The position numbers and the translations under genes were made by a program. DNA of 5,209 nt from an uncultured Dialister sp. (lineage in GTDB: Bacteria; Bacillota; Negativicutes; Veillonellales; Dialisteraceae): the NCBI RefSeq assembly GCF_900538805.1, contig NZ_UPZP01000127.1:1-5209 (forward strand). Reading direction: 5' to 3'. The notes beneath the pieces are model-generated. The model saw only the letters and a list, made by a program, of their open reading frames with translations. It did not search any database and was not told the DNA's origin. Shown piece after piece: positions 1 through 4,318 of the stretch (positions are counted from its first letter, which is position 1; every line of letters starts with the position of its first letter).

Positions 1-32
1 GCCAAATACCTTTGCTCTCATATCGACATGCA

Positions 33-50
33 GCTCCGCTCGAGATGACA
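33..50 (-). repeat. End fragment of the TGTCATTTCGA repeat
   Basis: The 18 bases here are the reverse complement of the left end of the repeats at 3077 and 3403, with a single mismatch (G for A in the CGAGATGACA end). This shows the palindromic repeat family of the 3.0-3.5 kb region is also present at the left edge, in opposite orientation. Only this end is recognisable; the rest of a full element is not seen. Confidence 0.6.
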
Positions 51-112
51 ATGCGGAGAACAGCTTACTGTTATTTTTGGCAATTTTATGAATCTATAAA
101 CGAATCGGAAAA

Positions 113-152
113 GGGGCTGTGAAGAAATGATTAAACATTTTTTCACAGCCCC
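113..152. terminator. Strong hairpin, possible minus-strand terminator
   Basis: GGGGCTGTGAA (113-123) pairs perfectly with TTCACAGCCCC (142-152). The pairing extends inward through a G-T pair and AAATG/CATTT, giving about 17 bp closed by a six-base loop. On the + strand it is followed by ACCACAACC, with no T-run. On the minus strand it is followed by TTTTCC, so as an intrinsic terminator it would stop leftward transcription. No leftward gene is visible on its right, so its role is unclear. It may instead be the 3' hairpin of a transcript entering from the left. Confidence 0.5.
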
Positions 153-157
153 ACCAC

Positions 158-264
158 AACCCTCGGGCCCGCGGCCCGTCAAACCTTTGAACCCTCCGGC
201 CCGAAGGGCCGGTCAATCTTAAGAACCTTCCCTTCCCCTCTGAACCCGAGCCACTGTGTGGCTC
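158..264 (+). repeat. AACCC-flanked short-hairpin array (partial composite element)
   Basis: Three GC-rich hairpins with three-base loops follow AACCC-type motifs. AACCCTC (158-164) leads into CGGGCC-cgc-GGCCCG (164-178). TTTGAACCCTC (186-196) leads into CCGGCCC-gaa-GGGCCGG (196-212). CTCTGAACCC (238-247) leads into GAGCCAC-tgt-GTGGCTC (248-264). The same TTTGAACCCTCTGAACCC wording and gaa-loop hairpins occur in the right half of the element at 1324-1583. This looks like a diverged or partial member of the same family. Unlike that copy, it ends without a T-run and runs directly into the tRNA promoter. Confidence 0.6.
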
Positions 265-273
265 TATGTCCCA

Positions 274-302
274 TTGACAACGTCCCTTTTCTCCCCTATA
301 AT
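274..302 (+). promoter_or_regulatory. Consensus sigma-70 promoter of tRNA-Ser
   Basis: The -35 box TTGACA (274-279) and the -10 box TATAAT (297-302) are both perfect consensus matches, separated by exactly 17 bases. Transcription would begin near 308-310, only a few bases before the mature tRNA start at 314. The strength fits a stable RNA gene. Confidence 0.93.
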
Positions 303-313
303 AGTATCGTTAT

Positions 314-403
314 GGAAGGGTGTCCGAGCGGTTGAAGGAGGCGGTCTTGAAAACCGTTAACTTCGTGAGAGGTTCATGGGTTCGAATCCCATCCCTTCCG
401 CCA
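314..403 (+). tRNA. tRNA-Ser (anticodon UGA)
   Basis: This 90-nt gene folds as a class II tRNA. The acceptor stem is GGAAGGG (314-320) with CCCTTCC (393-399), followed by discriminator G400 and an encoded CCA (401-403). The anticodon stem GCGGT/ACCGT (341-345, 353-357) closes the loop CTTGAAA, placing the anticodon TGA at 348-350, so it decodes UCA and, by wobble, other UCN serine codons. A long variable arm (about 358-375) is typical of tRNA-Ser. The T arm is ATGGG-TTCGAAT-CCCAT (376-392). It sits behind a perfect promoter and in front of a terminator, and may share its primary transcript with the following yitT gene. Confidence 0.97.
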
Positions 404-412
404 TAAAAAACG

Positions 413-441
413 AATCCGCGGCGTTTACCGCGGATTTTTTT
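413..441 (+). terminator. Intrinsic terminator after tRNA-Ser
   Basis: AATCCGCGG (413-421) and CCGCGGATT (428-436) form a 9-bp stem with a six-base loop, followed by T's through 441. A run of A's just upstream (405-410) also gives a T-run on the other strand, so it could work in both directions. It lies between the tRNA and yitT; any transcription of yitT from the tRNA promoter has to read through it. Confidence 0.85.
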
Positions 442-460
442 GTACCATGATGGAGGCTGT

Positions 461-1318
461 ATGACCATTGCCGGAAGAAGTATAGACGTCATGTCTATTT
501 TACGAAAAATCCTGGGACTTACCGTTGGAGCCATTATTTATTCTGCAGGACTGAACCTGTTCCTTATTCCCAACCACATCATCGACGGCGGCGTCACCGG
601 TATTTCCCTTCTGGTGCAGGCGCTGACGGGAGTGCCCTTTTCGGTGCTCATCGTGGTACTGAACCTTCCCTTTTTCTATCTGGGCTATAAGCGCCTGGGG
701 GCGGGGCTGGCAGTGTCGGCTACCTATGCCATCGTCATCCTGTCCCTGTGTTCCTCTTATTTTGAACAGATGAAGCCTGCCACCACGGACCCCTTCCTGT
801 CCACCATCTTCGGCGGCATTATCATCGGCATCGGTGTAGGCATCGTCATCAAAAGCGGCGGCTCCACGGATGGTACGGAAATCGTGGCTATCTGGATGGA
901 TAATAGAACATCTTTTTCTGTTGGGGAAATCATCATGTTCTTCAACTTCTTCATCCTTGGCGCCGCAGGCTTCGTGTTCAGCTGGAACAGCGCCATGTAT
1001 TCCCTCATTGCCTATTTCATCTGCTCCCGCATGATTGACGCCGTATCCACGGGTCTGGATTCGTCCAAAGGCATTTTCATCGTTACCACCGAGTACGACC
1101 AGGTGTCCGACGCCATTGTCCACGACATGCACCGCGCCGTCACCCGTCTCCACGGTCAGGGGGGCTTCTTGAAGGACGACAAGGATGTGCTCTACTGCGT
1201 GGTGACCCGCCTGGAAGTGACCAAGCTGAAACAGGTAGTTCACGGCATAGACCCCAGTGCCTTCCTCTCCGTCTTCGATGTGCAGGAAGTACAGGGAGGA
1301 CTGGTGAAGGGGAAATAG
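461..1318 (+). CDS. YitT family membrane protein (DUF161 + DUF2179)
   Basis: This 285-residue protein matches the YitT family, polytopic membrane proteins of unknown function with a C-terminal cytoplasmic domain. Hydrophobic segments lie near residues 15-36, 59-75, 81-100, 113-131, 155-174 and 176-190. Family signatures are the N-terminal GLNLFLIPNHIIDGGVTGIS (residues 30-49) and GGSTDGTEIVA (133-143), a variant of the family's STGGTD-like loop. The DUF2179 domain is at about 215-275, with GQGGF, YCVVTR and DPSAFLSVFDVQEV. The length is normal for the family (B. subtilis YitT is about 280). I chose ATG461 because GGAGG lies four bases upstream. An in-frame TTG at 440 falls inside the terminator T-run, and ATG491 has a weaker upstream site. 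No promoter is seen between the tRNA and the gene. The substrate is not known; paralogues are common, so I give no gene symbol. Confidence 0.92.
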   Translation: MTIAGRSIDVMSILRKILGLTVGAIIYSAGLNLFLIPNHIIDGGVTGISLLVQALTGVPFSVLIVVLNLPFFYLGYKRLGAGLAVSATYAIVILSLCSSYFEQMKPATTDPFLSTIFGGIIIGIGVGIVIKSGGSTDGTEIVAIWMDNRTSFSVGEIIMFFNFFILGAAGFVFSWNSAMYSLIAYFICSRMIDAVSTGLDSSKGIFIVTTEYDQVSDAIVHDMHRAVTRLHGQGGFLKDDKDVLYCVVTRLEVTKLKQVVHGIDPSAFLSVFDVQEVQGGLVKGK

Positions 1319-1522
1319 GAGTTTTGAGTCATTGGCAGTGACTGGCTGGATTCACGAAAGTAAGGGGGGTTCAGGCGCCTTCGGCGCCCAGGTTCATGGT
1401 GCCATCGGGGCTCCGCCCCTGGGCACCACAGGTTCCGCCCACAGAGCGGGCTGGTTCAGAGGGAGTTTTTGAAGCCGCCTTTAGCGGCTATAAATTGCGG
1501 CGAAGCCGCCACCACCACCCTT

Positions 1523-1556
1523 TGAACCCTCTGAACCCTATGAACCCTCTGAACCC
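1523..1556 (+). repeat. Tandem 9-bp repeat TGAACCCTM
   Basis: Four head-to-tail units start at 1523, 1532, 1541 and 1550: TGAACCCTC, TGAACCCTA, TGAACCCTC and TGAACCC running into the terminator stem. The CCCTTTGAACCC just before shows the same motif once more in altered form. Each unit is complementary to the GGTTCA motifs in the left part of the element. Confidence 0.88.
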
Positions 1557-1583
1557 GGGCCGCGAAGCGGCCCTTTTTATTTT
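1557..1583 (+). terminator. Intrinsic terminator ending the yitT 3' region
   Basis: GGGCCGC (1557-1563), loop GAA, and GCGGCCC (1567-1573) make a perfect 7-bp GC-rich stem, followed by TTTTTATTTTT. It is the last hairpin of the composite element and the likely end of the yitT transcript. It stops seven bases before the -35 box of the next promoter. Confidence 0.87.
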
Positions 1584-1589
1584 TCCCCC

Positions 1590-1618
1590 TTTACAAATGG
1601 GAATTCCTATTATAAAAT
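1590..1618 (+). promoter_or_regulatory. Promoter for the MFS transporter gene
   Basis: The -35 box TTTACA (1590-1595) and -10 box TAAAAT (1613-1618) are 17 bases apart, each one mismatch from consensus. The start point would be near 1624-1626, giving a leader of about 60 bases before ATG1688. An overlapping TATAAA (1611-1616) would give a poorer spacing of 15. Confidence 0.75.
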
Positions 1619-1620
1619 AA

Positions 1621-1657
1621 GACAATTTGTGCCGAAATCGGCGCGGTCAGTTTTTTT
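1621..1657 (+). promoter_or_regulatory. Leader hairpin with T-run before the MFS gene
   Basis: In the predicted 5' leader, GTGCCG (1629-1634) pairs with CGGCGC (1639-1644) around an AAAT loop, with one G-T pair. GAC (1621-1623) could also close with GTC (1646-1648). Seven T's follow two bases later (1651-1657). The arrangement resembles a weak terminator or attenuator, but the stem is short and no competing antiterminator helix is evident, so it may simply be a structured leader. Confidence 0.35.
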
Positions 1658-1687
1658 ATTCTTTTGGAAGACCATTTAGGGGGTATT

Positions 1688-2995
1688 ATGTCGGAAAAAT
1701 CTTTGGAAGAACTGGAATTTGAAGAAACCGGTGTGACGCGGAAGGAACGCTGGAAAATCATGTGGGCGTCCATCATCGGTTATGCCATGGACGGGCTGGA
1801 TGTGCTCATTCTTTCCTTTGCCATGGCGGCCATTGTGAGCGAGTTTGGCTTGACCCTTGGGGAAGGGGGACTCATTGCCACCTACACCCTCATCGGTACG
1901 GTGCTTGGGGGCTATCTCTTCGGCATCTTCGCTGACTATTTCGGCCGAGTGCATACTTTTTCCCTCACCATCATTATTTTTTCGATCTTTACCGGGGCCT
2001 GCGCCTTTGCGGATAATGTGACGCACCTCAATATTCTCCGTTTCCTGGCGGGCCTTGGCCTGGGCGGGGAATACGGCATCGGCATGACCCTTGTTTCTGA
2101 AACCTGGCCCGCTGCCAAGCGTGCCAGAGCTACCGCCGGCGTTGCCATGGGCTGGCAGGCCGGCGCTGTGCTGGCGGCCATCCTGGCGGCTGTGGTGCTT
2201 CCGGACTACGGCTGGAGAGGCCTTTTCCTGGTAGGCGTGGTGCCGGCGCTTTTGGCTGCCTGGGCCCGTCACGGCATTAAGGAACCGCCCATGTGGGTGA
2301 AGCGCAAGGAAATGAAGAAGGAACTGGCTGCCAGAAAGGCCAATGGGGAAACCCTGACGGCAGAGGAAGAGGAGCAGCTGGCGGAAGCAAGAAAATTCCC
2401 GCTGGCCCACCTTTTCGCCAGCCCCTCCAAGACGGTGACCACCCTTTCTCTCACCGTCATGACCAGTGTGCAGAACTTCGGTTATTACGGCATTATGGTG
2501 TGGCTGCCCATGATTCTGCTGAAGGAACACGGTCTCACCACGAAATCCATGTCCGGCTGGATGATTGTAACGGTTATCGGCATGATTGCGGGCATTTACG
2601 TATTCGGCTATCTCTGCGACCGTCTGGGCCGTAAGATTCCCTACCTTATTTTCTACATCTGCGCCGCAGCCATGGTGTACATCTACGTGAACCTGGGCAC
2701 GCCTATCGCCCTTCTCTTCGGCGGCGCCTTCCTGGGCTTCTTCTGCAACGGCATGATGGCAGGCTATGGTACCCTTCTGTCTGAAAACTATACCACCGAC
2801 GCCCGTTCCACCGCCCAGAATTTCATCTTCAATACGGGCCGCGCCGTTGGGGGCTTTGCTCCTGCCATTATCGGCGCCCTGGCCCAGTCCCACGGCTTCA
2901 GCGCCGCCTTCGCCCTCCTGTCCTGCGTTTATGTGGCAGCAGCAGTGAACGTACTCCTTTTCATCAAGGATACCAAGGGCACTGTGATTCGCTGA
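1688..2995 (+). CDS. Major facilitator superfamily transporter
   Basis: This 435-residue protein is a complete 12-helix MFS carrier of the plasma membrane. Helix 1 carries GYAMDGLD (residues 31-38), whose acidic residues resemble the DG-D motif of aromatic-acid:H+ symporter and related carriers. The loop 2-3 signature is GIFADYFGR (79-87). RFLAGLGLGGEYG (118-130) and ETWPAAKRARATA (138-150) are also typical. A charged central loop (about 195-240, with EEEEQLAEARK) links the halves, and the second-half signature is GYLCDRLGRK (307-316). I start it at ATG1688, four bases after AGGGGG; an in-frame TTG at 1664 adds eight residues but lacks a good ribosome site. It has its own promoter and terminator, so it is probably monocistronic. 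The family suggests a small organic acid or similar solute, but the substrate cannot be read from sequence, and nothing ties it to the neighbouring biotin genes. Confidence 0.92.
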   Translation: MSEKSLEELEFEETGVTRKERWKIMWASIIGYAMDGLDVLILSFAMAAIVSEFGLTLGEGGLIATYTLIGTVLGGYLFGIFADYFGRVHTFSLTIIIFSIFTGACAFADNVTHLNILRFLAGLGLGGEYGIGMTLVSETWPAAKRARATAGVAMGWQAGAVLAAILAAVVLPDYGWRGLFLVGVVPALLAAWARHGIKEPPMWVKRKEMKKELAARKANGETLTAEEEEQLAEARKFPLAHLFASPSKTVTTLSLTVMTSVQNFGYYGIMVWLPMILLKEHGLTTKSMSGWMIVTVIGMIAGIYVFGYLCDRLGRKIPYLIFYICAAAMVYIYVNLGTPIALLFGGAFLGFFCNGMMAGYGTLLSENYTTDARSTAQNFIFNTGRAVGGFAPAIIGALAQSHGFSAAFALLSCVYVAAAVNVLLFIKDTKGTVIR

Positions 2996-3011
2996 TTTCC
3001 GGTTTTAAAAG

Positions 3012-3044
3012 ACTGTCATGGATTGATTCCGTGGCAGTTTTTTT
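3012..3044 (+). terminator. Intrinsic terminator of the MFS gene
   Basis: ACTGTCATGG (3012-3021) pairs with CCGTGGCAGT (3029-3038) over 10 bp, including two G-T pairs, around a seven-base loop, followed by seven T's. It lies 16 bases after the MFS stop codon. AAAA just upstream gives a short T-run on the other strand. Confidence 0.88.
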
Positions 3045-3076
3045 ATTCCGAAAAAAATGTAAGCGGCCCGCCGCCG

Positions 3077-3224
3077 TGTCATTTCGAGCGGAGCCGCATG
3101 ACGGTGTGAGGAAATGGGGCTGCGCTCTATTGAAACTCTGAGCCGAGAAATCTCCTGCCTCATTGCGGACAGTACGATTGAGAAGTGAGATTTCTCCACT
3201 CAGCTCCCGACCGTCGAAGTGACA
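3077..3224 (+). repeat. Palindromic MITE-like repeat, complete copy
   Basis: The outer ends are inverted: TGTCATTTCGA (3077-3087) against TCGAAGTGACA (3214-3224), one mismatch in 11. Inner arms are also inverted: CTGAG-NN-GAGAAATCTC (3138-3154) against GAGATTTCTC-NN-CTCAG (3187-3203), matching at all 15 specified positions. The 148-bp unit has no open frame of note, which fits a small non-autonomous mobile or structured repeat. No target-site duplication is obvious. The left 113 bases recur at 3403. Confidence 0.7.
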
Positions 3225-3305
3225 GCGGAGGGGAATCAGATGCGAGACATGTAACGCCCCGCAGACTGATATTTAATACCATCTGGCATATTTACTCCAT
3301 GCACC

Positions 3306-3334
3306 AGGATCCTTCGCTGGCGCTCAGGATGACA
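3306..3334 (+). repeat. AGGATCCTTCGCTGGCGCTCAGGATGACA-type repeat fragment
   Basis: The motif contains AGGATCCTTCGCT followed by GCGCTCAGGATGACA, a wording I recognise from interspersed repeats common in many bacterial genomes. It ends in TGACA like the palindromic repeats beside it. Only this core is present and no flanking inverted end is evident. Confidence 0.45.
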
Positions 3335-3394
3335 AGTGGAAGGCGGGGCTGTGCTTTTACTATCCGTTTCCTTTTCCATGACCCTATGCTTCCA

Positions 3395-3515
3395 CGCCGC
3401 CGTGTCATTTCGAGCGGAGCCGCATGACGGTGTGAGGAAATGGGGCTGCGCTCTATTGAAACTCTGAGTCGAGAAATCTCCTGCCTCACTGCGGCATGCA
3501 GCATTGAGAAGTGAG
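3395..3515 (+). repeat. Second, right-truncated copy of the palindromic repeat
   Basis: These 121 bases align without gaps to 3069-3189 (offset 326). I count eight mismatches, seven of them in the last third around the central loop. The left end TGTCATTTCGA (3403-3413) is intact. The right arm GAGATTTCTC and the terminal TCGAAGTGACA are missing; after GTGAG the sequence runs into unrelated GC-rich DNA. It is therefore a truncated or decayed copy in the same orientation. Confidence 0.85.
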
Positions 3516-3581
3516 GTAGGGCGGGGGCATTTGACTCATCTATTCCTTTTGAAATGCTCATTTCATTGACTTAAAAATATA

Positions 3582-3614
3582 TTGTAAACGTTGAAATAAA
3601 GACAAGGTTGTTAT
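3582..3614 (+). promoter_or_regulatory. Possible upstream BirA-like operator
   Basis: TTGTAAACG (3582-3590) is a near-perfect left half of the classical biotin operator (TTGTAAACC, 15-16 bases, GGTTTACAA). Fifteen bases later GGTTGTTAT (3606-3614) keeps only the inner GGTT of the right half, about five of nine positions. The site overlaps the predicted -35 box. The left half is convincing; the whole dyad is weak. Confidence 0.4.
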
Positions 3615-3619
3615 ATTAT
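3591..3619 (+). promoter_or_regulatory. Probable bioYD promoter
   Basis: TTGAAA (3591-3596) and TATTAT (3614-3619) are 17 bases apart, in a strongly AT-rich stretch that contrasts with the GC-rich DNA around it. TATATT (3612-3617) overlaps as an alternative -10. The start would fall near 3626, about 57 bases before bioY, inside the BirA-like site. Confidence 0.5.
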
Positions 3620-3625
3620 ATACGT

Positions 3626-3658
3626 ATGTAAACCGTGTATACGGTAAAAGAATAACAA
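3626..3658 (+). promoter_or_regulatory. Probable BirA operator of bioYD
   Basis: ATGTAAACC (3626-3634) matches eight of nine bases of the biotin-operator left half. After a 15-base spacer, GAATAACAA (3650-3658) matches seven of nine of GGTTAACAA. The site would cover the predicted start point, a position where biotin-bound BirA could block transcription. An extra orphan right half, AGTTTACAA, lies at 3661-3669 next to the ribosome site. Known biology: BirA is both biotin ligase and repressor of biotin genes in many bacteria. The assignment here is inferred from motif and gene content. Confidence 0.55.
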
Positions 3659-3682
3659 TTAGTTTACAAACGAGGCGAGAAC

Positions 3683-4258
3683 ATGGTTCGGGAAAATGCA
3701 TTGGATGAGGACCGGGGCAGGTCCAGGGAAATCGTTCTTTTCGGGTTGTTTACGGCGCTCATTGCCATCGGCGCCTTTATCCGCATTCCGGCGCCGGTGT
3801 GTCCCTTCACGCTGCAGTTTCTTTTCACCACCCTGGCGGGGCTCATACTGGGAAGCCGGCGGGGCGCCCTTTCCGTGGCACTCTACGTACTGCTGGGACT
3901 GGTGGGGGTGCCGGTCTTCACTGAAGGCGGCGGCCCTTCCTATATTTTCCAGCCCACCTTCGGCTACCTGGTGGGATTCATTGCAGGCGCATGGCTCACG
4001 GGAAGAATCCGTGAAATGTCGGGCTCCTGGTCCTTCGGCAAGGTGCTCTTTGCCAACCTCTGCGGCCTGGCGGTGGTGTACCTTTTCGGTATGATTTACG
4101 TCTATTTCATCAATAACTTCTACATCGGGAAAACCATCGGCGTTTGGGCGGTAATTCTGTATTGCTTCCTGCTGGCCGTTCCCGGTGACATCTGTCTCTG
4201 CATTCTGGCTGCCTTCCTTTCCAAGCGGCTGGTAAAGGCACTGGGCATCCATGACTGA
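3683..4258 (+). CDS. bioY: BioY, substrate-binding S component of biotin ECF transporter
   Basis: This 191-residue membrane protein belongs to the BioY family, which binds biotin in the membrane and imports it, usually with the energizing EcfA/EcfA'/EcfT module. Family marks are PVCPFTLQ (residues 38-45), LAGLILGSRRGALS (51-64), YVLLGLVGVPVF (68-79), the GGG at 82-84 and PTFGYLVGF (91-99). The last helix begins with VPGDICLCILAAFLSKRL (166-183). About six hydrophobic segments and the length are normal. ATG3683 is preceded by GAGG seven bases upstream. It leads a two-gene unit with bioD, under a promoter with BirA-like sites. No EcfA or EcfT gene is in the window, so it either uses a shared module encoded elsewhere or acts alone. 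One oddity: BioY proteins usually have Asp-x-x-Lys at the start of the last helix, while here D169 is followed three residues later by L172. Confidence 0.94.
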   Translation: MVRENALDEDRGRSREIVLFGLFTALIAIGAFIRIPAPVCPFTLQFLFTTLAGLILGSRRGALSVALYVLLGLVGVPVFTEGGGPSYIFQPTFGYLVGFIAGAWLTGRIREMSGSWSFGKVLFANLCGLAVVYLFGMIYVYFINNFYIGKTIGVWAVILYCFLLAVPGDICLCILAAFLSKRLVKALGIHD

Positions 4259-4267
4259 TTCGATTAC

Positions 4268-4298
4268 AAGGAAGAACGAAATATTTCTTCCTTATTTT
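4268..4298 (+). terminator. AT-rich hairpin between bioY and bioD
   Basis: AAGGAAGAA (4268-4276) pairs perfectly with TTCTTCCTT (4285-4293) around an eight-base loop, then ATTTTATT. The stem has few G-C pairs, so it is a weak terminator at best. It could lower bioD expression relative to bioY or act as an mRNA processing or stability element. It sits 9 bases after the bioY stop and does not cover the bioD ribosome site (GGGGGAG, 4306-4312). Confidence 0.45.
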
Positions 4299-4318
4299 AT
4301 TGCAAGGGGGAGTTTGAA

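Larger units (their letters stand above)
1..273. other. Gene-free upstream region
   Basis: I see no credible coding region here. The stretch contains a short repeat fragment (33-50), a strong hairpin (113-152), and a set of AACCC-flanked short hairpins (158-264), before the tRNA promoter begins. Any gene to the left lies outside the window. Confidence 0.7.
1324..1583 (+). repeat. Composite GGTTC/GAACC hairpin element, copy A
   Basis: The element starts six bases after the yitT stop codon. Its left part carries four GGTTC motifs (1368, 1391, 1431, 1453) between hairpins: GGCGCC-ttc-GGCGCC (1374-1388) and a two-tier stem GGTGCC/GGCACC with inner GGGGC/GCCCC (1397-1428). The middle has AGCCGC/GCGGCT (1473-1489) and GCGGC-gaa-GCCGC (1497-1509). 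The right part has four GAACC motifs in a 9-bp tandem array, then a gaa-loop terminator. GGTTCAGAGGG (1453-1463) is an exact complement of CCCTCTGAACC at both 1527-1537 and 1545-1555. A second, window-truncated copy follows bioD (4998-5209) and shares the leading TTGAGNCATTGGCNGTG, the CGAAAGTAAG block, the GGCGCC hairpin and GGTTCCGCCCACAGAGC. Confidence 0.8.
1319..1687. other. Intergenic region between yitT and the MFS gene
   Basis: This 369-bp stretch holds the composite hairpin element (1324-1583), a promoter (1590-1618) and a leader hairpin (1621-1657). A 74-residue open frame at 1396-1620 runs through the hairpins and 9-bp tandem repeats, and encodes a low-complexity LNPLNPMNPLNP stretch. 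It has no supporting start signal and I do not consider it a gene. Confidence 0.75.
2996..3682. other. Long repeat-rich intergenic region
   Basis: This 687-bp stretch holds the MFS terminator, two copies of a palindromic repeat (3077-3224 and 3395-3515), a fragment of a third repeat type (3306-3334) and the bioY control region. The open frames here on the minus strand (3005-3199, 3292-3561) share a peptide only because they cross the two repeat copies, and I do not treat them as genes. Positions 3225-3305 and 3516-3560 show nothing I can name. Confidence 0.75.

Noticed and set aside
1..81. GCCAAA at 1-6 and TTTGGC at 76-81 as inverted ends of an element
   Set aside because: Six bases of inverted match, with one end at the window edge and no internal support, is within chance.
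310..534. Minus-strand 74-residue open frame containing GRDGIRTHEP
   Set aside because: Its C-terminal part is simply the antisense translation of the tRNA-Ser gene, a well-known source of false protein predictions.
500..1243. Minus-strand 247-residue open frame
   Set aside because: It lies wholly opposite yitT, is rich in His, Asp, Gly and Gln without any recognisable motif, and has no ribosome site. It is a shadow of the GC-biased codon pattern.
1523..1556. Possible CRISPR-like or minisatellite array
   Set aside because: Units are only 9 bp with no spacers, so it is not CRISPR. It is better explained as part of the hairpin element.
1396..1620. Plus-strand 74-residue open frame with LNPLNPMNPLNP
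   Set aside because: It translates the 9-bp tandem repeat and hairpins of the composite element, runs through the terminator and into the next promoter, and lacks a good ribosome site.
1676..2893. Minus-strand 405-residue open frame
   Set aside because: It is antisense to the clear MFS gene, has shadow-type composition (His/Gly/Arg rich) and no hydrophobic or domain pattern.
3292..3561. Minus-strand 89-residue frame sharing a peptide with the frame at 3005-3199
   Set aside because: The shared peptide comes from the two copies of the palindromic DNA repeat, not from a protein family.
3566..3594. TTGACT (3566-3571) as the bioY -35 box
   Set aside because: A 17-base spacer would place the -10 at CGTTGA, which is not acceptable; TTGAAA/TATTAT further right is better.
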